From Streptomyces sp. NBC_01197 (lineage in GTDB: Bacteria; Actinomycetota; Actinomycetes; Streptomycetales; Streptomycetaceae): a stretch of 64,000 nucleotides of DNA. Position numbers and translations under genes: made by a program. The DNA is taken from assembly GCF_036010505.1 (NCBI RefSeq), contig NZ_CP108569.1, positions 3,855,001 to 3,919,000 on the forward strand. Direction: 5' to 3'. The notes below the pieces were generated by a model. The model saw nothing but the letters and a program-made list of their open reading frames with translations. It was not told the origin of the DNA and ran no database searches. Positions 48,734 through 56,574 of the stretch are shown one piece after another; within the stretch, counting starts at the first letter, position 1, and every line of letters begins with the position of its first letter.

Positions 48734-51268
48734 CTACTCGCCCGGGTGGGCCAGTTGGATGTCGTGTCCGTCGATGCCGCTTCCCGCGACCGTCAACGAG
48801 CCCGCCACCGGCGGGTAACCCGTCGCGATGACCGTGTACTCGCCGGAGTTGAGGTCGGCGAAACCGTAGGCTCCGTCGCTCCCGGTGGTCGCCGTGGCCA
48901 CCACGTTGCCCGCGGCGTCCACCAGCGTCACCCTGGCGTCGGGCAGCGGGCGCCGGTCGGCTCCACCGCGTACGACACCCTGGACCAGCGAACCGGACTC
49001 CAGCGCGACCTCGACACGGGTGACACCTTGGCCGCCGACGTCGACCGGCAGGGCCATCGGCCGGAAGCCGGTCGCGTTCACCGCGACGGTCACCGAACCC
49101 GGGATCATCTCGCTGAAGGTGAACTCGCCCTGCGCACCGGACGTGCCGGTGGCCAGCACATCGCCGCGCACATCGGTGACGACGACCATCGCGCCCTCGA
49201 CGGCCTTGCCGCCGTCGGCGGACTTCACGGATCCGGCGAGACCGCTCGTACCGGAGAGGAGGATGTCGTACGACAGCGCCTCGTCCCCGACGGACACGGT
49301 GGAGGCCTGCGGCTGGAAGCCGTCGGCGGACGCGATCAGGACGTACGAGCCGGAGCTCGGCGCGTCCACCGCGTAGCCGCCGTCACCCTGCGCTACCGCG
49401 CGGCCCAGCTGGCGCCCGGCCAGCGAGATCAGCGTGACGGCCGCCTGGCCGACCGGTGCGCCCTCGGCGCCCCTGACGACACCGTGGATAGTGATACCTG
49501 GGGTGGGGGCGGACTGCATCGGCATCGTCTCCTCAGTGGTCGGGCCACTTCCGTACGGAGTGGCGGGGGCCGGCAGAGAGCCGGCCGGAACGGCGTTGAC
49601 AGGGACAGTCTCCGCCACCGCTGCCGAAGCGGCTGCGGCGGGTACCTCCTGGTCGGGTGCACCCACGGCGCGAGTACGCAGCGGTACCTCCTTGATGAAG
49701 AGCGTCACCAGGAACGCGAGCAGCGCACAGGCGGCGGCGTACAGGAAGACGTTGGCGACGCCGTGGCCGTACGCGCTTTCCATGATGGAGCGCAGTGGCT
49801 GCGGCAGGGCACCGATGTCGGGAACCGATCCGTCGCCCATGCCCTTTCCGGCCAGCGCCGCGCCCTTCGGGCCCAGGTCGTGGAGGCCGTCGGTGACGAA
49901 GTGGGTGACCCGGTTGGCGAGCACCGCGCCCAGCGCCGAGACGCCGACCGCACCACCGAGGGAGCGGAAGAACGAGACGGTGGAGGACGCCGAACCGAGG
50001 TCCTTCTGGGAGACCTGGTTCTGCGTGCAGAGCACCAGGTTCTGCATCATCATTCCGATGCCGAGACCCATCAGGGCCATGAAGACCGCCACGTGCCAGT
50101 ACGTGGTGTCGTACCGGATGGTGGAGAGCAGGCCGAGCCCGGCGGTCACCAGCACACCACCGCTGACCAGCCAGATCTTCCACTTGCCCGTCCGGGTGAT
50201 GAACTGCCCCGAGATGGTCGACGAGATGAACAGACCGCCGATCATCGGGATCGTCATCACACCGGACATCGTCGGCGACTTGCCGCGCGCCAGCTGGAAG
50301 TACTGGCTGAAGAAGACGGTGCCGGAGAACATCGCGACACCGACGAACAGCGAGCCGATGGAGGCAAGGGTGATCGTCGGGTTGCGGAAGAGCCGCAGCG
50401 GGATGATCGGCTCGCTCGCCTTGGACTCGACGAGCATGAAGAGCAGCCCCAGGACGACCGAGCCGCCGACCATGGCGGCCGTCTGCCAGGACATCCAGTC
50501 GTACTTGTCACCGGCGAAGGTGATCCAGACCATGAGCAGGGACACCGCGGCGGCGATGAAGAACGCGCCGCCCCAGTCGACCTTGACCTCGCGCTTGATG
50601 ACGGGAAGCTTCAGGGTCTTCTGCAGAACGATCAGCGCGATGACCGCGAAGGGCACACCGACGTAGAAGCACCAGCGCCAGCCGAGCCAGCTGGTGTCCG
50701 TGATCACACCGCCGAGGAGCGGCCCCGCGACGGTCGCGACCGCGAAGGTGGCGCCGAGGTAACCGCTGTACCGGCCCCGCTCACGGGGGGAGATCATCGC
50801 GGCCATGACGATCTGCGCGAGGGCGGAGAGACCGCCGACGCCGATGCCCTGGACGACGCGGAAGATGATCAGTGTCGATGAGTTCTGCGAGAGACCGGCC
50901 GCGGCCGAGCCCAGGACGTAGATGATCAGTGCTATCTGGACGAGCAGCTTCTTGCTGAACAGGTCGGAGAGCTTGCCCCAGAGCGGGGTGGTCGCCGTCA
51001 TCGCCAGCAGGGACGCGGTCACGACCCAGGTGTAGGAGGACTGGCTGCCGTGCAGATCGGAGACGATCTTCGGCAGCGCGTTGGTGACGATCGTCGACGA
51101 CAGGATCGCGACGAACATGCCGAGCAGCAGGCCCGACAGGGCCTCCATGATTTGCCGGTGCGTCATCGGCGCACTGTCAGCCGGGGCGGGATTCCCCCCG
51201 TGGGGAGCGTGACCGCCCCCGTGCTTGGCGTGGCCGCCCCGCACACCGGCCGGTGTGGTCGTAGCCAT
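48734..51268 (-). CDS. MFS exporter fused to three carboxypeptidase-regulatory-like repeats
   Basis: 844 residues. The MFS part (about 36-545, DHA2 type, 14 helices) has AILSSTIVTNALPKIVSDLH, GKLSDLFSKKLLVQIALIIY and GPLLGGVITDTSWLGWRWCF. After an Ala/Pro linker come three beta-sandwich repeats of about 85 residues, starting near 590 (ITIHGVVRGAEGAPVGQAAV), 674 (LAGSVKSADGGKAVEGAMVV) and 759 (VQGVVRGGADRRPLPDARVT). With 14 helices the C-terminal repeats would be cytoplasmic. Ordinary DHA2 pumps are about 500 residues. GAGGAATTCC precedes the ATG. It is followed by the YceI fusion and preceded by a MarR gene. The role of the repeats is unknown. Confidence 0.92.
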   Translation of the reverse strand: MATTTPAGVRGGHAKHGGGHAPHGGNPAPADSAPMTHRQIMEALSGLLLGMFVAILSSTIVTNALPKIVSDLHGSQSSYTWVVTASLLAMTATTPLWGKLSDLFSKKLLVQIALIIYVLGSAAAGLSQNSSTLIIFRVVQGIGVGGLSALAQIVMAAMISPRERGRYSGYLGATFAVATVAGPLLGGVITDTSWLGWRWCFYVGVPFAVIALIVLQKTLKLPVIKREVKVDWGGAFFIAAAVSLLMVWITFAGDKYDWMSWQTAAMVGGSVVLGLLFMLVESKASEPIIPLRLFRNPTITLASIGSLFVGVAMFSGTVFFSQYFQLARGKSPTMSGVMTIPMIGGLFISSTISGQFITRTGKWKIWLVSGGVLVTAGLGLLSTIRYDTTYWHVAVFMALMGLGIGMMMQNLVLCTQNQVSQKDLGSASSTVSFFRSLGGAVGVSALGAVLANRVTHFVTDGLHDLGPKGAALAGKGMGDGSVPDIGALPQPLRSIMESAYGHGVANVFLYAAACALLAFLVTLFIKEVPLRTRAVGAPDQEVPAAAASAAVAETVPVNAVPAGSLPAPATPYGSGPTTEETMPMQSAPTPGITIHGVVRGAEGAPVGQAAVTLISLAGRQLGRAVAQGDGGYAVDAPSSGSYVLIASADGFQPQASTVSVGDEALSYDILLSGTSGLAGSVKSADGGKAVEGAMVVVTDVRGDVLATGTSGAQGEFTFSEMIPGSVTVAVNATGFRPMALPVDVGGQGVTRVEVALESGSLVQGVVRGGADRRPLPDARVTLVDAAGNVVATATTGSDGAYGFADLNSGEYTVIATGYPPVAGSLTVAGSGIDGHDIQLAHPGE

Positions 51269-51296
51269 GGAATTCCTCTGTCTCTACTTACGCGCG

Positions 51297-51356
51297 GTGA
51301 TACGCGGGTGATACGCGGGTCTGTGCAGATCTACGAAGTCTGTGCAGATCTACGGA
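51297..51356. repeat. Tandem repeats between the MarR and MFS genes
   Basis: Two 11-bp units (GTGATACGCGG at 51297 and 51308) are followed by two 19-bp units (GTCTGTGCAGATCTACGRA at 51319 and 51338). They fill the space just upstream of the MFS ribosome binding site and may be regulator sites. Confidence 0.8.
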
Positions 51357-51441
51357 GGTCTTTGTGGAGCTATGCAGACCAATGCGGGTCTTTGCAATGG
51401 AACGTGAGTATTTATGAGGGTTTACGCGGTTCTGGGTGGTC

Positions 51442-51912
51442 CTAGGCAGACGCACGGGTCTGCTCGTGGTGTCCGGTCCAGGCCCGGCAGTCGCCGAAGC
51501 TGGCGCGCAGGCGATCCAGGAGCGCGTTGAGCTGCCCGACCTCGTCGTCGGACCAGTCGCTGAGAGTGCGAGCGAGAGAGTCGATGTATCGATCGGCGAG
51601 GACGCCGAGCATGTCGTTGCCTGCGGGGGTGAGCCGCAGGATGCGGGAGCGCTTGTCGGCGGGGTCCGGGGACCGCTCGATCCAGCCGCGCTCCGCGACG
51701 TGGGCCACATGCCGGCTGGTCACCGACATGTCCACGGCGAGCAATTCAGCGAGCCTGCTCATCCGCATCTCGCCGTGCCGGCCCAGCAGGGACAGCGCGG
51801 CGGCTGATCCGGTCGGGCATTCAGGCGGGAGTATGCGGGAGAGGCCGCGCTGGACGGCGCCGATGGCACTCAGCTGCCTGGCCAGTTCTTCGTACTGACT
51901 CTGCGCTGCCAC
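51442..51912 (-). CDS. MarR-family regulator
   Basis: 156 residues from the GTG at 51912, which has AGGGAGG upstream; an ATG at 51948 with GGAG is possible. The winged helix (about 35-110) reads LLGRHGEMRMSRLAELLAVD, MSVTSRHVAHVAERGWIERS and the wing PDPADKRSRILRLTPAG. It is a typical dimeric repressor of efflux genes. Two TTGC-type dyads upstream (51951-51967 and 51981-51993) suggest autoregulation. It precedes the MFS fusion by 173 bp on the same strand. Confidence 0.92.
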   Translation of the reverse strand: MAAQSQYEELARQLSAIGAVQRGLSRILPPECPTGSAAALSLLGRHGEMRMSRLAELLAVDMSVTSRHVAHVAERGWIERSPDPADKRSRILRLTPAGNDMLGVLADRYIDSLARTLSDWSDDEVGQLNALLDRLRASFGDCRAWTGHHEQTRASA

Positions 51913-51950
51913 GGACACCTCCCTGTGGGCTTCCTGTGAACGCTCCATGT

Positions 51951-51967
51951 TGTTGCTCCAGGCAACA
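51951..51967. promoter_or_regulatory. MarR operator site 1, TGTTGC-N5-GCAACA
   Basis: Perfect 6-bp arms around TCCAG, directly upstream of the alternative ATG at 51948 and 39 bp before the GTG. It shares TTGC-N5-GCAA with site 2. Confidence 0.65.
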
Positions 51968-51980
51968 TTAAACCCGTTGG

Positions 51981-51993
51981 TTGCTGCAGGCAA
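51981..51993. promoter_or_regulatory. MarR operator site 2, TTGC-TGCAG-GCAA
   Basis: The same dyad as site 1, 28 bp further upstream (about 2.7 helical turns), in an AT-rich stretch that probably holds the promoter. Confidence 0.6.
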
Positions 51994-52135
51994 ATTAAAT
52001 GTCGCCAGGAAAAGTAAAGGAACCTTAAAATGTTTGCAAGTGTGAGTTCAGTGAGGTGACGGAAGGGTGTTCGAAAGGTGTCGCCCTTCGCCCGGGGGTT
52101 GGGCGGAACCGCAGGGTTCGCTAGGGTCCTGCGTC

Positions 52136-52354
52136 ATGGCACACAACCCCCAAGCGCCCCAAGGCCCCGAGGGCAACCACGACCCCGCGGGCAGCACTCA
52201 GATGTTCCGCGCCTTTGTCGACGACGGCGCACCGCAGGGCGCCGCCCGGCCCGCGGCCGCTCCGCAGCAGTCGGGCCCGAGGATCGGCGTGATCGCCGGG
52301 GTCATCGCCGTGATCGTGGTGCTGGCCGCCGTCGCGTTCCTCGCGCTGGGCTGA
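52136..52354 (+). CDS. 72-residue tail-anchored membrane protein
   Basis: A polar N-terminal half (HNPQAPQGPEGNHDPAGSTQ, then MFRAFVDDGAPQG) is followed by one C-terminal membrane helix (IGVIAGVIAVIVVLAAVAFL) ending at the C-terminus. It has the look of small tail-anchored Streptomyces proteins. There is no strong ribosome binding site at the ATG, and a longer start is possible but less likely. Function unknown. It is divergent from the MarR gene and convergent with the secreted protein at 52504. Confidence 0.68.
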   Translation: MAHNPQAPQGPEGNHDPAGSTQMFRAFVDDGAPQGAARPAAAPQQSGPRIGVIAGVIAVIVVLAAVAFLALG

Positions 52355-52503
52355 CCGTCCCGTTTCCTGCTCCACCGAGACCCCGGCGCGTCCGGAACTC
52401 CGGCCGGTGCGGGGCCACTTCAAGCGGAGTGACTCCGGCCGGAGCCGCCAGGGCCACGAGGGCCGCCGAGGTCGGCCGGGCCGCCGGGGTCGCTTGCGCC
52501 GGG

Positions 52504-53349
52504 TCACTTCCAGCTGACGGCGACCTTCTGGGTCTCTATGTGCATCCCCAGCGGCACCCGCCAGTCGTCCACGCACACGGTGTACGTCTTCGACTTGGCC
52601 GCACCGGCGGCGAGCGGCCCCGGCACCGGCTGAGTCGACGTCCGGGTCGCCCAGTCCACTCCGAGCCCGCCGATGATGTGCGTCGAGAAAGTGACCGTGC
52701 CCGAAGCGACCGGGGAACCACCGGTGTTGCTGAAGCGCACGGTCACTTTCTCGCACCAGCGCTTGTCCGTCGCGGCGCGGTCGAGGGCGCCGACGACCTT
52801 GAGTACGGCGGGCCCCGCCGGCGGGGCGGGCGATGTGCTGCCGGAACCGGAACCGCCGTCGGATCCGGAGCCCCCCGAAGAGCCGCGTCCTGAGCCGGAC
52901 TTGGGCGGAGTGGAGGAGCTGCCTCCGGTATGGCCGGGTGCGCCCGGGGTGGCTGATCCGTCCGATCCGGCCCGCCCGCCCGGTGTCCGCGAGGCGCCTG
53001 ATGTCGCTGTGCCGCCCGAGGTTCCTGTTCGGGCCGTATCCGGTGGCAGGTTCCCGGGGTTGGCTCCGCCGGGCGCGGAGGAGCCCTGTGCGCCCTCTCC
53101 GGCTACGGAGCCACCCGGTCCGGGTGGCTGCTTCCCCGCGCTGTGCCCCGCGGCCGCTCCCGGCCCGTCCAGGGGTGTCAGGGTGACCTTCCCGGAGGGC
53201 GGTACGGGTGTGGTGGGCGCCTGCCCGGCGCCCGCTGCGCCGACGGCGGCGTAGCCGTGGTGCGCCGTGCCGCCCGCGCGAGCGGCCACCAGGCCGCCCA
53301 GGCAGAGGACCGTTGCGGTGGCGGCGATGGCCGCGTGCTGGCGTCGCAT
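52504..53349 (-). CDS. Secreted protein with Gly/Ser/Pro-rich linker and C-terminal beta domain
   Basis: 281 residues: a signal peptide (about 1-26), some 150 residues of Gly/Ser/Thr/Pro low complexity, and a C-terminal domain of about 100 residues. The latter (VLKVVGALDRAATDKRWCEK, VRFSNTGGSPVASGTVTFST, YTVCVDDWRVPLGMHIETQK) looks like an immunoglobulin-like or carbohydrate-binding sandwich with two Cys. No LPxTG anchor is seen. It probably works at the cell surface; the ligand is unknown. It is followed on the plus side by sigma-factor genes read in the same direction. Confidence 0.8.
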   Translation of the reverse strand: MRRQHAAIAATATVLCLGGLVAARAGGTAHHGYAAVGAAGAGQAPTTPVPPSGKVTLTPLDGPGAAAGHSAGKQPPGPGGSVAGEGAQGSSAPGGANPGNLPPDTARTGTSGGTATSGASRTPGGRAGSDGSATPGAPGHTGGSSSTPPKSGSGRGSSGGSGSDGGSGSGSTSPAPPAGPAVLKVVGALDRAATDKRWCEKVTVRFSNTGGSPVASGTVTFSTHIIGGLGVDWATRTSTQPVPGPLAAGAAKSKTYTVCVDDWRVPLGMHIETQKVAVSWK

Positions 53350-53406
53350 CGCGCCAGTGTGTCTGACGGCCCGTCAATTAGGAAGCCGACGGGGGGTGGA
53401 AGAACC

Positions 53407-53437
53407 GGCGGGGGCCCGTGAACGGCCGAGCCCCGCC
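53407..53437 (-). terminator. Possible terminator after the SigN-type gene
   Basis: GGCGGGG and CCCCGCC can pair (7 bp) about 30 bp beyond the stop at 53469. The loop is long and partly self-complementary; there is no T-run. Confidence 0.35.
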
Positions 53438-53468
53438 TGTTCCTGCCGCCGTTTCCGCCGGCTTGCGC

Positions 53469-54320
53469 CTACTCCCCGATCAAGCCCTCGCGCAGCTGCG
53501 CCAGCGTCCGCGTGAGCAGCCTGGACACATGCATCTGGGAGATGCCGACCTCCTCGCCGATCTGCGACTGGGTCATGTTGGCGAAGAACCGCAGCATGAT
53601 GATCTGCCGTTCCCGCTGGGGCAGTTTGGCCAGCAGCGGCTTCAGCGACTCCCGGTACTCGACTCCCTCCAGCGCCGTGTCGTCGTAGCCGAGACGGTCC
53701 GCCAGGGACCCCTCGCCACCGTCGTCCTCCGGGGAGGGCGAGTCGAGCGAGGACGCGGTGTACGCGTTGCCCACCGCGAGCCCGTCGACCACGTCCTCCT
53801 CCGAGACGCCCAGAGCCAGGGCGAGTTCGGGGACGGTCGGTGAACGGTCGAGCTTCTGGGCCAGTTCGTCGCTGGTCTTGGTCAGCGCGAGCCGCAGCTC
53901 CTGGAGGCGGCGCGGTACCCGCACCGACCACGAGGTGTCGCGGAAGAAGCGCTTGATCTCGCCGACGATGGTCGGCATCGCGAACGTCGGGAATTCGACG
54001 CCGCGTTCGCAGTCGAACCGGTCGATCGCCTTGATCAGGCCGATCGTGCCGACCTGGACGATGTCCTCCATCGGCTCGTTCCGGCTGCGGAACCTGGCCG
54101 CCGCGTAACGCACCAGCGGCAGGTTGAGCTCGATCAGCGTGTCCCGTACGTAGGTGCGCTCCGGGCTGTCCGGTTCCTGGGAGGCCAGTATGGCGAGCCG
54201 CAGGAAGAGGGAGCGGGACAGAGTGCGGGTGTCGATGGCGCCAGAGCTCGGCAATTCGGAGCTGAGTGTCTCCGGTGCGTCTTTCGTGAGCACCTTCGAG
54301 CTGCCCTGTTCTGCGGACAT
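53469..54320 (-). CDS. sigN: SigB/SigF-type RNA polymerase sigma factor (SigN)
   Basis: 283 residues with sigma-2 ([60 protein letters not shown]), sigma-3 and sigma-4 ([40 protein letters not shown]). It belongs to the sporulation/stress group found in many Streptomyces copies and controlled by RsbW-like kinases. The identification as SigN rests on remembered S. coelicolor gene order (sigN beside sigF). A GTTT-N16-CGGTAT promoter candidate is upstream. AAGGGGGTGGC precedes the ATG. Confidence 0.88.
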   Translation of the reverse strand: MSAEQGSSKVLTKDAPETLSSELPSSGAIDTRTLSRSLFLRLAILASQEPDSPERTYVRDTLIELNLPLVRYAAARFRSRNEPMEDIVQVGTIGLIKAIDRFDCERGVEFPTFAMPTIVGEIKRFFRDTSWSVRVPRRLQELRLALTKTSDELAQKLDRSPTVPELALALGVSEEDVVDGLAVGNAYTASSLDSPSPEDDGGEGSLADRLGYDDTALEGVEYRESLKPLLAKLPQRERQIIMLRFFANMTQSQIGEEVGISQMHVSRLLTRTLAQLREGLIGE

Positions 54321-54388
54321 GCCACCCCCTTGAGGTCGCGGACGGTCGCGGCGGACGCTCCCGTCGGAGGAACGCAGCCTCCACCTGA

Positions 54389-54414
54389 ATACCGGAGGGT
54401 GGACTGCGGCAAAC
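54389..54414 (-). promoter_or_regulatory. SigB/F-type promoter candidate for sigN
   Basis: On the minus strand, GTTT, a 16-base gap and CGGTAT fit the GTTT-N14-17-GGGTAT consensus of SigB/F-type sigma factors with one mismatch, about 69 bases before the ATG. It would imply autoregulation or control by a related sigma factor. Confidence 0.4.
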
Positions 54415-54531
54415 GCGGTTCCAGCAGAATGTCACATGTCGGCAACACGCTGTAGCGCCAAGTCGACAAATGTGCGCTGGAAAGAGGGGGTGTGGGGCAT
54501 TTCTGCTTCAGGTGAGGATCACCCGTACCGG

Positions 54532-55527
54532 TTACGCCTCGATCCGGTTTGCGGATCGGAGCCGCGCGAAGCTTCTGGCCAGCAGTCTTGATACGTGCAT
54601 CTGGGAGACGCCCAGTTCCTGGCTGATCTGTGACTGCGTCAGATTGCTGTAGTAGCGCAGCATCAGGATCCGCTGCTCCCGCTCCGGCAGCTGGACGAGC
54701 AGATGCCGGACCAGGTCGCGGTGTTCGACTCCGGCCAGCGCCGGGTCCTCGTAACCGAGCCGGTCGAGCAGCCCGGGCAGTCCGTCGCCCTCCTGGGCGG
54801 CCTCCAGCGACTGCGCGTGGTACGAGCGGCCCGCCTCGATGCAGGACAGGACGTCCTCCTCGCTGATGCGCAGCCGCTCGGCGATCTCCGCCGTCGTGGG
54901 GGACCGTCCGTGCATCGTCGTGAGGTCCTCGGTGGCCCCGGTGACCTGCACCCAGAGTTCGTGCAGCCGCCGGGGGACGTGGACGGTCCGTACGTTGTCG
55001 CGGAAGTAGCGCTTGATCTCGCCGACGACGGTCGGCATCGCGAAGGTGGGGAACTGCACCCCCCGCTCCGGGTCGAACCGGTCGATGGCGTTGATGAGCC
55101 CGATCGTGCCGACCTGGACGACGTCCTCCATCGGCTCGTTGCGACTGCGGAACCGGGCGGCGGCGTACCGGACCAGCGGCAGATTCGCCTCGATCAGCGC
55201 CGAGCGCACCCTGGTGTGCTCGGCGCTGCCCGGCTCGACCCCCTTGAGCTTGGCGAACAGCACCTGGGTCAGCGCCCGGGTGTCCGCACCCCGGGTCTTG
55301 GCGGCCGGGGTCTCCTCGACCGTGGCCTGAGTGGTCTGGGGCTGACTGCTCCGGGTCTGAGTGGTCTGGGTCTGGCTGCCCGGGGTGTGGCCGGTCTGGG
55401 GCTGGGCGGTCGGCGGCTGGTCGGTGTGGGTCTGGTCGGTCTGGGTCTGTGAGGCCGGGGTCTGGCTGTTCTGGGGCAGGGCGGTCTGGGGCGGTACTTC
55501 AGGCGCAGTACTGGCCGGCACGGTCAC
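54532..55527 (-). CDS. sigF: SigF-type sporulation sigma factor with TQ-rich extension
   Basis: 331 residues from a GTG behind AAAAAGGGGTGGC. The conserved part (about 80-331) has the same sigma-2, -3 and -4 blocks as SigN ([80 protein letters not shown]). Residues about 14-75 are Thr/Gln/Pro/Ser repeats ([20 protein letters not shown]), an extension I do not expect in S. coelicolor SigF. The family directs late spore maturation. It lies next to sigN on the same strand but 211 bp away with its own upstream dyads. Confidence 0.88.
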   Translation of the reverse strand: MTVPASTAPEVPPQTALPQNSQTPASQTQTDQTHTDQPPTAQPQTGHTPGSQTQTTQTRSSQPQTTQATVEETPAAKTRGADTRALTQVLFAKLKGVEPGSAEHTRVRSALIEANLPLVRYAAARFRSRNEPMEDVVQVGTIGLINAIDRFDPERGVQFPTFAMPTVVGEIKRYFRDNVRTVHVPRRLHELWVQVTGATEDLTTMHGRSPTTAEIAERLRISEEDVLSCIEAGRSYHAQSLEAAQEGDGLPGLLDRLGYEDPALAGVEHRDLVRHLLVQLPEREQRILMLRYYSNLTQSQISQELGVSQMHVSRLLARSFARLRSANRIEA

Positions 55528-55596
55528 GCCACCCCTTTTTCATCGCCTTTTTGGTCAACTCATCTGTCAAAAGCGGTCATAGCATCACAAGACATG

Positions 55597-55635
55597 TGCA
55601 CTGTGTGCAAGCACCTCATAACGTCGTGTTGACGT
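55597..55635. promoter_or_regulatory. Two dyads upstream of sigF
   Basis: TGCAC-TGT-GTGCA (55597-55609) and ACGTC-GTGTT-GACGT (55621-55635) are both perfect. They lie 70-108 bp before the sigF GTG in a locally AT-richer region, positions suitable for developmental regulators. Confidence 0.45.
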
Positions 55636-55664
55636 AAAAAGGGGCGCTAAACCTGCCTGAACGC

Positions 55665-55695
55665 CAAAAAACTCCCCACCGGAAACGATGGGGAG
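55665..55695 (-). terminator. U-rich intrinsic terminator of the Dabb gene
   Basis: On the minus strand a 7-bp stem (CTCCCCA with TGGGGAG, 10-base loop) is followed by TTTTTTGG. A classical U-tract terminator, unusual for this genus. Confidence 0.75.
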
Positions 55696-55746
55696 CCGTA
55701 CGCCCGAAGGGCTCAAGCAGGACTCAGGGGTGGCGCGGGGATCTAC

Positions 55747-56040
55747 TCAGAAGGGGTAGTCGGCGATCACCCAGGTGGCGAACTCGCTCCACTGCCCGAC
55801 GGCCGCCTGGTGGGCGGGGTGCTCGATGTAGCGCTTCAGCGCGTCGGCGTCCTGGACAGCCGAGTTGATCGCGAAGTCGTAGGCGATGGGCCGGTCGCTG
55901 ATGTTCCAGGCGCACTCCCAGAACTCCGCCTCCGGGATCAGCCCGCCGAGCTCCGCGAACGCTTTGGCGCCGGCCACGACCCGGGGTTCGTCACGTGAGA
56001 CGCCCTCGTTGAGCTTGAAGAGGACCAAGTGGCGGATCAA
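55747..56040 (-). CDS. Dabb family dimeric alpha/beta-barrel protein
   Basis: 97 residues, a single stress-responsive A/B barrel (Dabb) domain: IRHLVLFKLNEGVSRDEPRV, ALKRYIEHPAHQAAVGQWSE and ATWVIADYPF at the end. Members are dimers of unclear activity; relatives include a polyketide cyclase-like olivetolic acid enzyme. The start is a rare TTG, supported by AAGGAG six bases before it and by the family's standard IRHLVLFKL opening. It is followed by a U-rich terminator. Confidence 0.9.
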   Translation of the reverse strand: MIRHLVLFKLNEGVSRDEPRVVAGAKAFAELGGLIPEAEFWECAWNISDRPIAYDFAINSAVQDADALKRYIEHPAHQAAVGQWSEFATWVIADYPF

Positions 56041-56071
56041 GGGACACTCCTTACGGAACGGATGTACGGGC

Positions 56072-56227
56072 TCAGCTCACCAGTTCGGTCATAAACTTGC
56101 CGACGCTTTTCGCTGCGTTGGAGACCCCTTCGAACCCTACCTGCACGAGGTCGGCGGACCTGGCCGGCGAAGTGATGATCGTGTACAGCACAAAGACGAC
56201 TGCTATGTAGAGAATGATCTTCTTCAC
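56072..56227 (-). CDS. Conserved 51-residue membrane peptide
   Basis: A small frame from GTG (56227): VKKIILYIAVVFVLYTIITS is one membrane helix with a basic start, followed by an amphipathic tail (SADLVQVGFEGVSNAAKSVG). A GTG two codons upstream (56233) may be the true start. I recall near-identical small proteins beside the Dabb gene in other Streptomyces, which supports coding. The signal-anchor layout suggests an inner-membrane peptide. Function unknown. Confidence 0.7.
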   Translation of the reverse strand: MKKIILYIAVVFVLYTIITSPARSADLVQVGFEGVSNAAKSVGKFMTELVS

Positions 56228-56574
56228 TGGCACCGTTCGGCCCTGCTTCCCCTGGGGTCCCTGAGCAGTCGCGAGAGTCTAACCGGACGGGGCGCCGGGG
56301 GATCAAGGGCCGGTGTGCGCGGGCCTGAGCACGCGTCACCGCTCCACCCGCTCGCGGCACACGGGACGCACCCGCCCGTGACATACGAGCCGCACCCACT
56401 CACGGCACGCGGGTCGGATCAGCCCCCGGCATACGGCTCCCCGCCCGGCGCGCACGGTTCCGTCCAGGCGGGAACGTACGCAGTGGGGCCGGACACGGTG
56501 GGGTGGTGCGCGATGGGACCGTACGCGGTGGGACCGCGTCGTGGAGCAGAGGAGCCGGGTCCGGGCGGCGACGG

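Noticed and set aside
48746-50881. 711-residue plus-strand frame over the MFS fusion
   Set aside because: Asp/Arg/Gly/His-rich and antisense to the membrane helices of the pump. No recognised domain.
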